A stretch of 64,000 nt of DNA, taken from NCBI GenBank assembly GCA_030065875.1, contig JASJCR010000012.1, forward strand, positions 1 through 64,000, written 5' to 3'. This document shows, piece by piece, positions 35,862 through 44,105 of the stretch (position 1 is its first letter; every line of letters starts with the position of its first letter). A program made the translations under genes and the position numbers. Below the pieces are notes generated by a model that saw only the letters and a list, made by a program, of their open reading frames with translations, was not told where the DNA came from and searched no databases. The DNA is from Ardenticatenaceae bacterium (lineage in GTDB: Bacteria > Chloroflexota > Anaerolineae > Promineifilales > Promineifilaceae).

Positions 35862-36296
35862 TCAATTTTGAGTGTCGAGCCAGGACACAATTTTTTGCTC
35901 GATTTGATCGCGCACTCGGCGAAATACAATCATTTTTTCTTCTTCTGTCCCTGAAGCCGCGGCCGGATCGTCAAACAGCCAGTGCAGATGGTTTTGTGCC
36001 TGCAGCCACGATCGGGGGCAGCTTTCTTCGGCATTGCTGCAAACGGTGACGACGATCCCAAAATCGTAGCCATTTAGATATTGATCGAGGTGATCGGATG
36101 ATTGTCCCGCTAGAGAAAGCCCTTTTTCAGTCATCGCTTTAATCGAAAGCGGATGGATTCCTTTTGGCTCAACCCCGGCACTGAATACCTCATAACGGTC
36201 ACCCCCGTGATGGCGCAGCAGCGCTTCCGCCATCTGACTGCGGGCTGAATTGCCGGTGCAGATAAAAATCACTTTGGTTTTTGTTGAATATGACAT
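35862..36296 (-). CDS. arsC: Arsenate reductase, thioredoxin-coupled (ArsC/low-MW phosphatase fold)
   Basis: Enzyme of 144 residues reducing arsenate to arsenite. The P-loop CTGNSARS (C13-x5-R19) is the phosphatase-like anion site; the two redox Cys C86 and C93 in TVCSNAEESCP complete the three-Cys relay of thioredoxin-linked ArsC. No arsR or arsenite pump is close; the TauE-like permease upstream is unlikely to export arsenite. AAGGG precedes the ATG. Confidence 0.93.
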   Translation of the reverse strand: MSYSTKTKVIFICTGNSARSQMAEALLRHHGGDRYEVFSAGVEPKGIHPLSIKAMTEKGLSLAGQSSDHLDQYLNGYDFGIVVTVCSNAEESCPRSWLQAQNHLHWLFDDPAAASGTEEEKMIVFRRVRDQIEQKIVSWLDTQN

Positions 36297-36339
36297 GTAT
36301 CAATCCCTTCCTACGTGGTCCATTTCCTAAATGCCAAAA

Positions 36340-36435
36340 ATTAAAAAAGCCACAGATTCTCACGGATTAACACCGATTTCTCCCTTGCTCCTTTGGAACT
36401 CTGTGAAAATCCGTGTCAATCTGTGGTTAAATTTA
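36340..36435. repeat. Dispersed AAAGCCACAGATT...AATCTGTGG palindrome
   Basis: AAAAAGCCACAGATTCTCAC to GTGTCAATCTGTGGTT, arms about 35 bases apart, forms the most symmetric member of the AATCTGTG family in this window. The rest of 36297-36552 shows no gene. Confidence 0.7.
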
Positions 36436-36552
36436 TGTCATCCTGATTTAAAAAATTCAACTGTGATGTGCTTAAACCTGTTTCAAGTTAGTTCACGGGG
36501 AATGATAATATCAAATTTGCTGTTGGCCAATGCTTTTTTTCATTATCTCAAC

Positions 36553-37278
36553 TCAATCTAACCGCTGCAGCCAATCGCCAACGTCCTCTACCTCTTCGAG
36601 AGAGACCACGTGGGGAATCGGATATTCGCGATAGGTAATATCGACGCCAAAGTCAGCATAAAAATCACGGGCGTTTTCCATATCCGCTGTCTGGATCAGC
36701 GGATCTTTGGTGCCATAACCGATAAACAGCGGCTTGTCGCGTAGCTTGGTTAACGGGGCCGCCAGTAATTTGGCTTCCTCAACCAGGGTGCCGGTTAAGG
36801 CGACCGCGGCCGCAATTGAATCCGGATGGCGCAGCAGGTAGGCATGGGTCATGGCCGCTCCCTGGCTGTAGCCAACCAGAACAACGTTGGATTCCTTGAC
36901 GTGATATTGTCCGGCCATTTCCTGGATAAAGCGGGCCAGGCGATCGAGCGATTCGGCCAGGACCTTTCTTTCAACTTCAAAGCCGCTGGCGCTGAATTCG
37001 ATGGGGAACCAGCTGTAGCCACCGGTTGGATGCGGATGAAACGCCTGCAGAGAGAGGTAGATAAACGGCCGGTCGAGAGCCAGCGGGATCAGCGTTTTGA
37101 GCTGTCGTTCGGTGCTGCCCAATCCGTGAAGCCCGACGATCAGAAGTGCGGATTCAGCCGGATGATCAGGCACATGGAGGGTGCGATAGTGATACGATTG
37201 CCCATCAAGAACAATGGTATGTTCATCCGGTTCACGGCCGGTAAGAAAATCGCTTACTTTTTTTAGCAGCGTGGTCAT
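36553..37278 (-). CDS. Alpha/beta hydrolase, phospholipase/carboxylesterase-like
   Basis: Hydrolase of 241 residues. Oxyanion segment LIVGLHGLGSTERQL (about 46-60), nucleophile elbow GYSQGA with Ser138, acid Asp in IGYGTKDPLI and His in PIPHVVSLEE. The architecture is that of the short carboxylesterase/lysophospholipase group (YpfH/EstB). The substrate is not known. Its ribosome-binding site lies in the last codons of the DUF427 gene, 3 bases upstream, so both are co-translated. Confidence 0.9.
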   Translation of the reverse strand: MTTLLKKVSDFLTGREPDEHTIVLDGQSYHYRTLHVPDHPAESALLIVGLHGLGSTERQLKTLIPLALDRPFIYLSLQAFHPHPTGGYSWFPIEFSASGFEVERKVLAESLDRLARFIQEMAGQYHVKESNVVLVGYSQGAAMTHAYLLRHPDSIAAAVALTGTLVEEAKLLAAPLTKLRDKPLFIGYGTKDPLIQTADMENARDFYADFGVDITYREYPIPHVVSLEEVEDVGDWLQRLD

Positions 37279-37281
37279 TAT

Positions 37282-38010
37282 TTATTCTCCATCGACGACG
37301 ATGCGGATCCGCTTATCTTTTTCCGGCCAGAAAGCGATTTTCCCTTTAAGGCGCGGTGCTTCCGGGATCGGTTCCGGATAGGTCCAGGCTGCATGGTCAT
37401 AGCGTTCACCGTTGACTTTTATCGTGTAGTAATCGGCAAATCCTTTGTATGGGCAGTGGGTTGTGCCTTCAATGGATTGTAAATAATCAAAATTGACGTC
37501 CTCTTCCGGGATGTAATAGCGGGTGGGCAGTGTCGTTTCAAAGATCAGCAGCGGCCGGGTAGTATCTGCCACTTTGACTTCATCGACAAACACTTCAACA
37601 TGGCGCGAGCTGGGCACAAAATCGACGCGATGATAGGGGTGTCGCGGATGGAGGAAGACCTCCTCTTCTTCTTCATACCAGTGGTCGACGCTGTCCCATT
37701 TTAGAGCCACAAAACCGGAAAAATCCGGCCGCCCCGCCTTTGTCTCATAGGTCCAGGCCGCATTTTCTACCGTTTTATCACCGGCTTGAACGTGCCAAAA
37801 GGTTTTTGTTCCGCGATAGCCGGAACTTTCGGTGTATTCAGATTGGATCAGCGACCCGGGCTTGATATCCGCGATCGGAAAGTAATAATCCAGCTCGCCC
37901 CGGTTCTCAATCATCAACATCGCCTGTTTGCTGTCAGCAATCGTTACACCGTTGATTTCCGCTCGAATCCAGCGATCGGTTTTTTCCCATTCCCAATGTT
38001 GTTTTGACAT
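37282..38010 (-). CDS. Protein with two DUF427 domains
   Basis: Protein of 242 residues formed by two DUF427 units (about 8-112 and 125-238). Each has W/VRVEVNG-like start, a loop with P-x-x-Y-Y-(F/I)P, the CPYKG-type or YRGTKTFW segment and a WTYE/WTYPEP end. Only the second carries the canonical HCPYKG. Function unknown. GGGAGG precedes the ATG. Operon with the hydrolase downstream (3-base gap). Confidence 0.92.
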   Translation of the reverse strand: MSKQHWEWEKTDRWIRAEINGVTIADSKQAMLMIENRGELDYYFPIADIKPGSLIQSEYTESSGYRGTKTFWHVQAGDKTVENAAWTYETKAGRPDFSGFVALKWDSVDHWYEEEEEVFLHPRHPYHRVDFVPSSRHVEVFVDEVKVADTTRPLLIFETTLPTRYYIPEEDVNFDYLQSIEGTTHCPYKGFADYYTIKVNGERYDHAAWTYPEPIPEAPRLKGKIAFWPEKDKRIRIVVDGE

Positions 38011-38132
38011 GATTTTTTTCCTCCCCTACCTCCTCCCAGAGAGAGGTGGATAGGATGTCCTGAAGCGTGTTTCAATTTTTAATAAACGAACCTTGACCTT
38101 CTTAAAGATAACTCAAGTTGCTACCTTACCTT

Positions 38133-38400
38133 CCCGATGAATAAATCCATCGGTCAAAGAGACCGAAACCGGATATTGAGTTTTGATAAATAGATACTGA
38201 TATTGCATCGTCATTCCCGCGAAAGCGGGAATCCATTAGATGGCCACCGGTGGATCCCCGCGCAAGCGGGGATGACGGGCCTGTTTTGGAAGACGGTTCA
38301 TATCCGCATTGATTAGTCAATCTTCAAAATCCGGTTTATTAACGCGATTTATCGCGTTACGGTTCTCCTGGCAGCCGGATTTATTCGGCTGGGTAGGAAG
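38133..38400. repeat. Compound intergenic repeat cluster
   Basis: A CCGATGAATAAATCCATCGG hairpin, GAGACCGAAA, a CGTCATTCCCGCGAAAGCGG...CCGCGCAAGCGGGGATGACG inverted repeat (about 38210-38278), TTAACGCGATTTATCGCGTTA and a final CGGATTTATTCGG hairpin follow one another. The first and the TAACGCGAT parts match those at 3774-3852. No gene in 38011-38547. Confidence 0.75.
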
Positions 38401-38466
38401 GCCGCAACTTGAGTTTAAGATAATATTAGTGAGTATTTTCTTACCTAGATTCATCTATTTATAAGG

Positions 38467-38500
38467 GATAGAGCCGGGTTATCAGAAACCCGGCTCTATC
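38467..38500. terminator. Strong hairpin, possible terminator of SRPBCC operon
   Basis: Stem GATAGAGCCGGGTT (38467-38480) pairs with AACCCGGCTCTATC; loop of about 6 bases. No T-run follows on either strand, so termination is likely but not certain. Confidence 0.6.
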
Positions 38501-38547
38501 TCTGTGATTAACGGTGCTCACCGTGTGCCACGGCCGTTTTCACAATT

Positions 38548-39051
38548 TTATGCCAGAACGACTTGATCGGTGGGGAGCTCGCTTTTGTGAGCCGCTTTTT
38601 GACCGGTTTCCAGATAAAACTTTAGACCGGCAAATAATTCACCCCACGCCTTACCAAATTGGGGTTTGACCATCATGGAATTCATGAGGGTACCGATTGG
38701 ACCAAATTTCATGTCGTAGGAGAATATGCCGGTGACCTCAGTGCCGCCATTTTCCTCCCGAATTTTGATAGTAGCCACGGCGTTGCGCCAGGGCGGGGTT
38801 TTTTGGCCGTCAAATATTTCAATCCCCATGGCCTCCCCATCGTGCCATTCGACGATCCGCTCTTCAACGGAAGCACCGGCCAGGGTTAAATCGCAGTGGC
38901 GCTGTGTTCCGGTTCCCTCACCTTGCGTGGTCGTCAAATATGATTTGGTCACGTTGGGGTTCCACTGATAAATATTGCCAAAATCGGCCAGGGTGGCCCA
39001 AACTTCCTCTTTGGGGGCGTCGATCCAGATTTTTCGTGTTAAATCAGTCAT
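38548..39051 (-). CDS. SRPBCC (START/Bet v1-like) family protein
   Basis: Protein of 167 residues with the ligand-cavity fold: IWIDAPKEEVWATLADFGNIYQWNP at the start, a central ERIVEWHDGEAMGIEIF, and a long C-terminal helix FGKAWGELFAGLKFYLET. These proteins bind hydrophobic small molecules or act as cyclases or AHA1-like coregulators. Third of three consecutive SRPBCC genes on this strand, 126 bases after the second. Confidence 0.9.
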   Translation of the reverse strand: MTDLTRKIWIDAPKEEVWATLADFGNIYQWNPNVTKSYLTTTQGEGTGTQRHCDLTLAGASVEERIVEWHDGEAMGIEIFDGQKTPPWRNAVATIKIREENGGTEVTGIFSYDMKFGPIGTLMNSMMVKPQFGKAWGELFAGLKFYLETGQKAAHKSELPTDQVVLA

Positions 39052-39177
39052 GAGATTTCCTTTTTGGTTATGAGCTCGGTGCTGCGCACCTGCCAGCGAA
39101 TAAGGTTAATTTTCAAATAAAGGCCTACACAATTTTCAATTTTCTTGTGGCTTGACGGTTGAAGATTCGTCCACCTG

Positions 39178-39687
39178 TTACAGAATTTGCCGGCCGCCAC
39201 AGTTGTTGATCAGGCTTTCCATCACCGCATTCATCGTTTCTTTGAGCTGCTCGCGCATGGCCGGCGGATTGGGGTGATGGAAGTAATGAACCCACGAGAG
39301 GTAAGTTTGCTGCCCCACCGGTTCGCAGGTAACCACCGCCACATGATCGGTCATTCCGAAAGGGTGACTGTCGTCGATGCCTGCGTACGCATAGGAACGA
39401 TCGGGATCCCAACTGACGATGACCTCTTCCAAGACCATCCCGTTGCCGAAGTGGCAGATTCGCCTGGCGCCGAGTCCATCGGCAATCAGGGCGTGGGTGT
39501 TATCGACCTGTATCCCGGTTAACCACGGAAACAGCCGCGGCCATTTTTTGTGATCGGCCAGCAAATCAAAGACACAGGCGGCCGGCCAGTTCAGCTCGGC
39601 CGTTTTTTCAAGCTGAAGCGGTGCCTGAATCCAGTGAGCGAGGTCAGGTACGGTGTTTACCAGGCGGGTGATATCTGCAGCGAGCAT
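39178..39687 (-). CDS. SRPBCC family protein
   Basis: Protein of 169 residues: LEKTAELNWPAACVFDLLADHKKWPRLFPW is the start of the fold; the end has SWVHYFHHPNPPAMREQLKET. It is paralogous to the next upstream gene (SWYQFFDHPNLEEMKVTV) more than to the third, so the two arose by tandem duplication. Hydrophobic ligand binding or aromatase/cyclase roles are typical. Starts 23 bases after the first SRPBCC gene. Confidence 0.85.
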   Translation of the reverse strand: MLAADITRLVNTVPDLAHWIQAPLQLEKTAELNWPAACVFDLLADHKKWPRLFPWLTGIQVDNTHALIADGLGARRICHFGNGMVLEEVIVSWDPDRSYAYAGIDDSHPFGMTDHVAVVTCEPVGQQTYLSWVHYFHHPNPPAMREQLKETMNAVMESLINNCGGRQIL

Positions 39688-39710
39688 GGGATTCCCTGTT
39701 TCAGCACGCG

Positions 39711-40202
39711 CTAGTTAAAGCGAGCCTGCAAATTATCAAAGGCACCACTCAACGCTTCATCTACGGTGACTTTCATCTCTTCCAGGTTGGGATGGTCAAA
39801 AAATTGGTACCAGCTGACGGTAACCGTTTGATCGCCATTATCGGCCACTTCGACCACGGCCAGATGCTGTTCAACACCGAGGGGATTGCCTGCTTCGATG
39901 GCATAGCCAAAGCGATGCGGCCGCTCAAAACCGACGATGTTTTCGCTAAAAACCGCCCCGTTTACCAAGGTGCAGGTGCGTACGGCACCGGAACCGCCAT
40001 CGACATCTGCCTGTCGATTATCGAGCTGCACGCCTGATAAAATCGGAAACCACTCGGTCCAGCCAAGGTGATTGGCCAAAAAATCAAACACTTCTTCTTT
40101 GCCGCTGGCCAGGCGCACTGATTTAGTGACTTGCAGCGGTGCGGACGTAACGTCATCAATACTAAAATTTCCAAACGTTCGGGAAATGGTGGCTGTTGTC
40201 AT
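39711..40202 (-). CDS. SRPBCC family protein
   Basis: Protein of 163 residues. Core: LQVTKSVRLASGKEEVFDFLANHLGWTEWF at the start, helix at the end beginning EEMKVTVDEALS. Very strong ribosome-binding site AAGGAGG. First of three tandem SRPBCC genes. The cluster follows the MalT-type regulator on the same strand, so these genes may belong to the regulated set together with the esterase and monooxygenase upstream. Confidence 0.85.
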   Translation of the reverse strand: MTTATISRTFGNFSIDDVTSAPLQVTKSVRLASGKEEVFDFLANHLGWTEWFPILSGVQLDNRQADVDGGSGAVRTCTLVNGAVFSENIVGFERPHRFGYAIEAGNPLGVEQHLAVVEVADNGDQTVTVSWYQFFDHPNLEEMKVTVDEALSGAFDNLQARFN

Positions 40203-40365
40203 TTAATCCTCCTTGGTTTAAGAAGAGAGCCTTTCGGAATCTCTTTTGGCTGTGAACTTTTAACCAATTTAAGGGTAAACGGCCGGTTGTCCCTACCCAC
40301 AACCGTTTATTTAGGGGAAATCAATCGTTTATTTGAGGCGTTTAGAGGATTGATAAAGGAGGAGC

Positions 40366-43002
40366 TTACTCAATTAAGCTGAGCTGTTTGGCGCGGGTGA
40401 CCGCTTCCGTGCGGTTGCGAACACCCAGTTTGGAGTAAATATTATTGGTGTATTTGGCCACGGTGCCGGTGGCCACAATCATTTCCCGGGCGATTTCCGG
40501 ATTGGAATGGCCGTTGGCCATGTGTCCCAGCACTTCCTGTTCGCGCTGGGTCAGCGGATCAAGGAGCGGCTGCGTGGCGGTTAAAGCCGGTAAAAAAGCC
40601 GCCTGCAGCGTGCCGATAAACTTGGGCATCATATTGCGGGACATCGCCAGACGGAGCAGGCGAACCATCGGCTCGCCCTCATCGATAAACGGCCGGATAA
40701 TCTGTTCCGGCTCTGCGATCTCCACCGCGGTTTTTAGATGGGTCAACGCGTGATCGAGATGATTTTTTTGCTGGTGGAGGATGGCCAAAAGGATATGGGC
40801 TTCGATGGCCAACAAACACCACCCTTCGTTCTCAGCTGTGGTAGCCAGCTGATTTAAAAGGGGCTCAGCATCCCCCTGCCGGGTGATGACTTGATATCGG
40901 GCAAAGGCCACATTTGCTTCATGCGCTTGATATCGAGGCAGCTGGTGGGTTTGAGGAATTTGCCAGTAGGTGATTTTTTCCGGTTCATTTAAGCGAAGTA
41001 GAAAATTAGAGAGGCGGGTGTTCATCACGGCAATCGTGTTTTGATTGTTGGTGTGACGGGCGGCCTTTTCGACACGCTTCATCAGCTTTTGAGCGGTTTT
41101 TTGATCCCCCTGGGCCAATTTTAAAAACGCCATCTGAGAATACCCATAGCGATTAACCGGTCCGGGGGTGACGTTTATATCGAAAAACGCGATTGCTCGA
41201 TCAAATGATTCTTCCGCTTCTCTCAGGCGATTTTGCATTAAAAATGCCCGGCCCAAAACAATATAGGCTAAATTTAGCATCGCCAGATTTTCTCGCTGAG
41301 CTTCCGGAAAATGACCCAGCGTGCGATTGACCGCCGCTTCGGCCGCTTTGGGTTTACCGGCAATTAGCCACGTTTCCGCCAGATCACAGCCGGCAAAAAG
41401 ACGAAGAGATAGGTTAAGCGTTTCATCCGCCAGCCGATCAGCTTCGCTTAACGCCTCTTTGGCCATTTCGATATCTCCATTTAGCCGATAGGCGTATCCC
41501 TGCACCTGGCGGGCAATCGCCCGTGGCGCCTTAAATTCGGCGGGCAGTAAATCCATCGCTTCTGAAAAATAAGTGAGTGCCCCGGTGATGTCCCCGGCCC
41601 AGACCGCCAACTCGCCATTTAAAATACAGATTGATCCTTTTAGGTCGCTGACTGCTGGATCTGTATAATCGCCATACCGCTCCGCCAGGGAGGTGAGGTG
41701 GTTCTTTAATTCCGGGAAGCGGCCGTAAAACACATAGGCCCAGCCGAGCATCAAGGCGGTAAACGGAGATTCGATGAGGTTTTCAAAAGGGATGCGTTCA
41801 CACCAGTTGATGTACACGGTCGGCCGCCCCTCTTCCCAGATGAGTTTTGGGCCGTTGTCTGCCAGCAGGGTCGCCGCCCGACCCCACGATTCCGCTTCCA
41901 GGGCGTGGGTGATCGCTTCATCGATCATCTCCTGTGATTCAAACCACACGCTGACTTTTTCCTGCATTTTGCGGTAGCTTTCCGGCTCTGCCTGCCTAAA
42001 ACGCAGCCGCAGAAAATCCGCAAACAGGGGATGATAACGATAGGAGCTGTGCTCGTCATCGAGACGCACAATAAATAAATTTCGCTGTTCCAGCTGATCC
42101 AAAAATTGGTGGGCTTTGCTCTGACCGGTTAATTCAACCGCCAAAGTTGGGGAAAGGCGATCAGTCAGGGCGGTGTAGAGCAAAAAATCCTGAATGTCGG
42201 GCGGCTGCTGCTCAAAAACTTCGCTCAGCAGATAATCAACCAGCTGGCGATCCCGGCCGGTGAAACGCGCCACCCATCGATCCGGCTGATCGTGACCCTG
42301 GAGAGAGAGGGCGGCCAGCTGCAGACTGGCAATCCACCCTTCAGTGCGCTCAACGAGGGTCGTTACGGAGCGGGGATCGAGATCGAGATCCATCACATCG
42401 CGAAAAAAAGCCACCGCTTCATCCGGCGAAAATTGCAGTTCCTGGTTGGTAATCTCAATCAGGTGGCCGCGAACGCGTAGACGGGGGATGGGCAGTTTAG
42501 GCACGGTTCGCGAAATCAAGATCAGATGCACATGCGGCGGGAGGTGATCAATCCAAAAGGAAAGCCCCTGCAGCAGGGCCTGATTTTCGATGTGGTGAAC
42601 GTCATCTAAAACGACAAACAGATCCTCTTCAAGGGACAAGAGGTCATTAATTAAACCGGTAAAAATCCCTTCGGAAGATTGGATCGGGCTGCCAACCTGC
42701 ATCCCTTCGAGGCTTTCATGGACCGATTGTCCGATTCGTGTATCCACCTTGGTCAAAGCGGCCGTCAAATAACGTAAAAAACGGGAGGGATCGTTGTCGT
42801 ATTCATCGAGGGACAGCCAGGCCAGGGGCATGTCTTCTGATTTGAGCCAGGAGGTAACGAGGGTTGTTTTGCCGTACCCGGCCGGAGCGGATACGAGCGT
42901 GACTTTGCAGTGACGGCCTCGATCGAGGAGCTGGGTCAACCGCGCACGATAAATGATATTTACCCGAATGGGCGGCGGCTGAAATTTTGTCTGTAGCAGC
43001 AT
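40366..43002 (-). CDS. MalT-type LuxR family transcriptional regulator
   Basis: STAND-type activator of 878 residues: P-loop ATPase at the N-terminus (Walker A APAGYGKTT about 39-47, Walker B LFVVLDDVHHIE), winged helix, helical TPR-like sensor repeats (about 380-800) and a C-terminal LuxR HTH (about 815-878: LTQREQEVLGHMANGHSNPEIA...VATGTVAKYTNNIYSKLGVRNRTEAV). In MalT the ATPase binds ATP and the repeats bind the inducer, here unknown. The ATG at 43002 was chosen over a TTG further upstream. Downstream of the esterase gene by 36 bases and probably in one operon. Confidence 0.93.
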   Translation of the reverse strand: MLLQTKFQPPPIRVNIIYRARLTQLLDRGRHCKVTLVSAPAGYGKTTLVTSWLKSEDMPLAWLSLDEYDNDPSRFLRYLTAALTKVDTRIGQSVHESLEGMQVGSPIQSSEGIFTGLINDLLSLEEDLFVVLDDVHHIENQALLQGLSFWIDHLPPHVHLILISRTVPKLPIPRLRVRGHLIEITNQELQFSPDEAVAFFRDVMDLDLDPRSVTTLVERTEGWIASLQLAALSLQGHDQPDRWVARFTGRDRQLVDYLLSEVFEQQPPDIQDFLLYTALTDRLSPTLAVELTGQSKAHQFLDQLEQRNLFIVRLDDEHSSYRYHPLFADFLRLRFRQAEPESYRKMQEKVSVWFESQEMIDEAITHALEAESWGRAATLLADNGPKLIWEEGRPTVYINWCERIPFENLIESPFTALMLGWAYVFYGRFPELKNHLTSLAERYGDYTDPAVSDLKGSICILNGELAVWAGDITGALTYFSEAMDLLPAEFKAPRAIARQVQGYAYRLNGDIEMAKEALSEADRLADETLNLSLRLFAGCDLAETWLIAGKPKAAEAAVNRTLGHFPEAQRENLAMLNLAYIVLGRAFLMQNRLREAEESFDRAIAFFDINVTPGPVNRYGYSQMAFLKLAQGDQKTAQKLMKRVEKAARHTNNQNTIAVMNTRLSNFLLRLNEPEKITYWQIPQTHQLPRYQAHEANVAFARYQVITRQGDAEPLLNQLATTAENEGWCLLAIEAHILLAILHQQKNHLDHALTHLKTAVEIAEPEQIIRPFIDEGEPMVRLLRLAMSRNMMPKFIGTLQAAFLPALTATQPLLDPLTQREQEVLGHMANGHSNPEIAREMIVATGTVAKYTNNIYSKLGVRNRTEAVTRAKQLSLIE

Positions 43003-43038
43003 GTATGGATCATAACAAAATAGAGTCAATCTTGCGAT

Positions 43039-44019
43039 TTATCTACTCTCTTCTCTGTTCTCTAATCTCTCTTCTCCCACTACTGCATCATTTTTTAAGA
43101 AGTCGGCGATATCGGCAAATGCCTGCCGGGCCTGACCAGAGAGGGGAGGGAAACTCAAAAATCCGTGAACCTGCCGGGGATAATGATTGTAATGGGTAGG
43201 AACCCCATTTTGGCTAAGGGCGCGAGCATACGCTTCCCCTTGATCGCGGAGGGGGTCAAATTCGGCCGTCAGGATTAGGGCGGCCGGTAAATTGTTGAGG
43301 TTTCCCAACAGCGGAGAACACAAAGGATTAAACTTTTCTTCCTGATCATTGAGATAGTGATTTTTAAACCAATCTATGTCTTTACGGGTCAAAATCGGGG
43401 CGTTGGCAAACGTTTCGGCTGAAGGATAGGTGCGACTGGCATCGGTTGCCGGGTAAATCAAGATTTGTTTGGCTACACGGGGTCCATTGTGGTTCCGGCT
43501 GACCTGAGCGGTCACGGCGGCCAGATTGCCCCCAGCGCTGTCGCCGGCTAGCGCAAGATCGTTGGTATGACCGCCAAATTGCGGGGCGACTTGAGCCACC
43601 CACTGCAGGGCGTCAAAGCAATCTTCCGTCGCTGCGGGAAATTTGTTCTCGGGGGCCAGCCGATAGTCAATGGCAAACACCACGCGGCCGCTGTCATGTG
43701 CCAGCTTCCGGCAAATGTTGTCGTGGGAATCGAGATCGCCAACAACGTACCCTCCGCCGTGAAAGTAGATAAGAACCGCGTGCTGTTGATCGGCCGTGGG
43801 GCGATAAACTCGGGCCGGAATCTCCCCTGAGCGGCCGGGGATCTTAATATCTTCCACGTGGGGTAGCGGAATCGGTTTGCCCATCACCATGTTGGTCAGC
43901 CAGTTGCGCGGCCGTTTATCCAGCCGGCGTGCCTGCTGCGGGGTCATCTGATGATAAGGTTTGACCCCCGAAATCTTGGCCAACCCCAACATTGCTTTGA
44001 GTTTCCACTCTAAATTCAT
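43039..44019 (-). CDS. HSL-type alpha/beta hydrolase (carboxylesterase)
   Basis: Esterase of 326 residues of the hormone-sensitive-lipase family: oxyanion HGGG at 87-90, nucleophile GDSAGG with S161, acid Asp in AEFDPLRDQGE, His in VHGFLSF. GGAG precedes the ATG. It lies between a Baeyer-Villiger-type monooxygenase and a MalT-type regulator. Esterases with this arrangement hydrolyse the ester or lactone made by the monooxygenase; that coupling is inferred. Confidence 0.92.
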   Translation of the reverse strand: MNLEWKLKAMLGLAKISGVKPYHQMTPQQARRLDKRPRNWLTNMVMGKPIPLPHVEDIKIPGRSGEIPARVYRPTADQQHAVLIYFHGGGYVVGDLDSHDNICRKLAHDSGRVVFAIDYRLAPENKFPAATEDCFDALQWVAQVAPQFGGHTNDLALAGDSAGGNLAAVTAQVSRNHNGPRVAKQILIYPATDASRTYPSAETFANAPILTRKDIDWFKNHYLNDQEEKFNPLCSPLLGNLNNLPAALILTAEFDPLRDQGEAYARALSQNGVPTHYNHYPRQVHGFLSFPPLSGQARQAFADIADFLKNDAVVGEERLENREESR

Positions 44020-44049
44020 CTTAATTCTCCAGCGCGATTCCGTCGTTGT

Positions 44050-44105
44050 TCTTTTTTAGCCAAAGATTAACACGGATTTTCACAGATTTCAGAGAGAAAT
44101 CGGTG
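44050..44105. repeat. AAGATTAACACGG...AATCGGTGTTA dispersed repeat
   Basis: The spacer of monooxygenase and esterase holds AAAGATTAACACGGATTTTC and AGAAATCGGTGTTATTC. It runs up to the stop of the monooxygenase gene. Confidence 0.7.
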
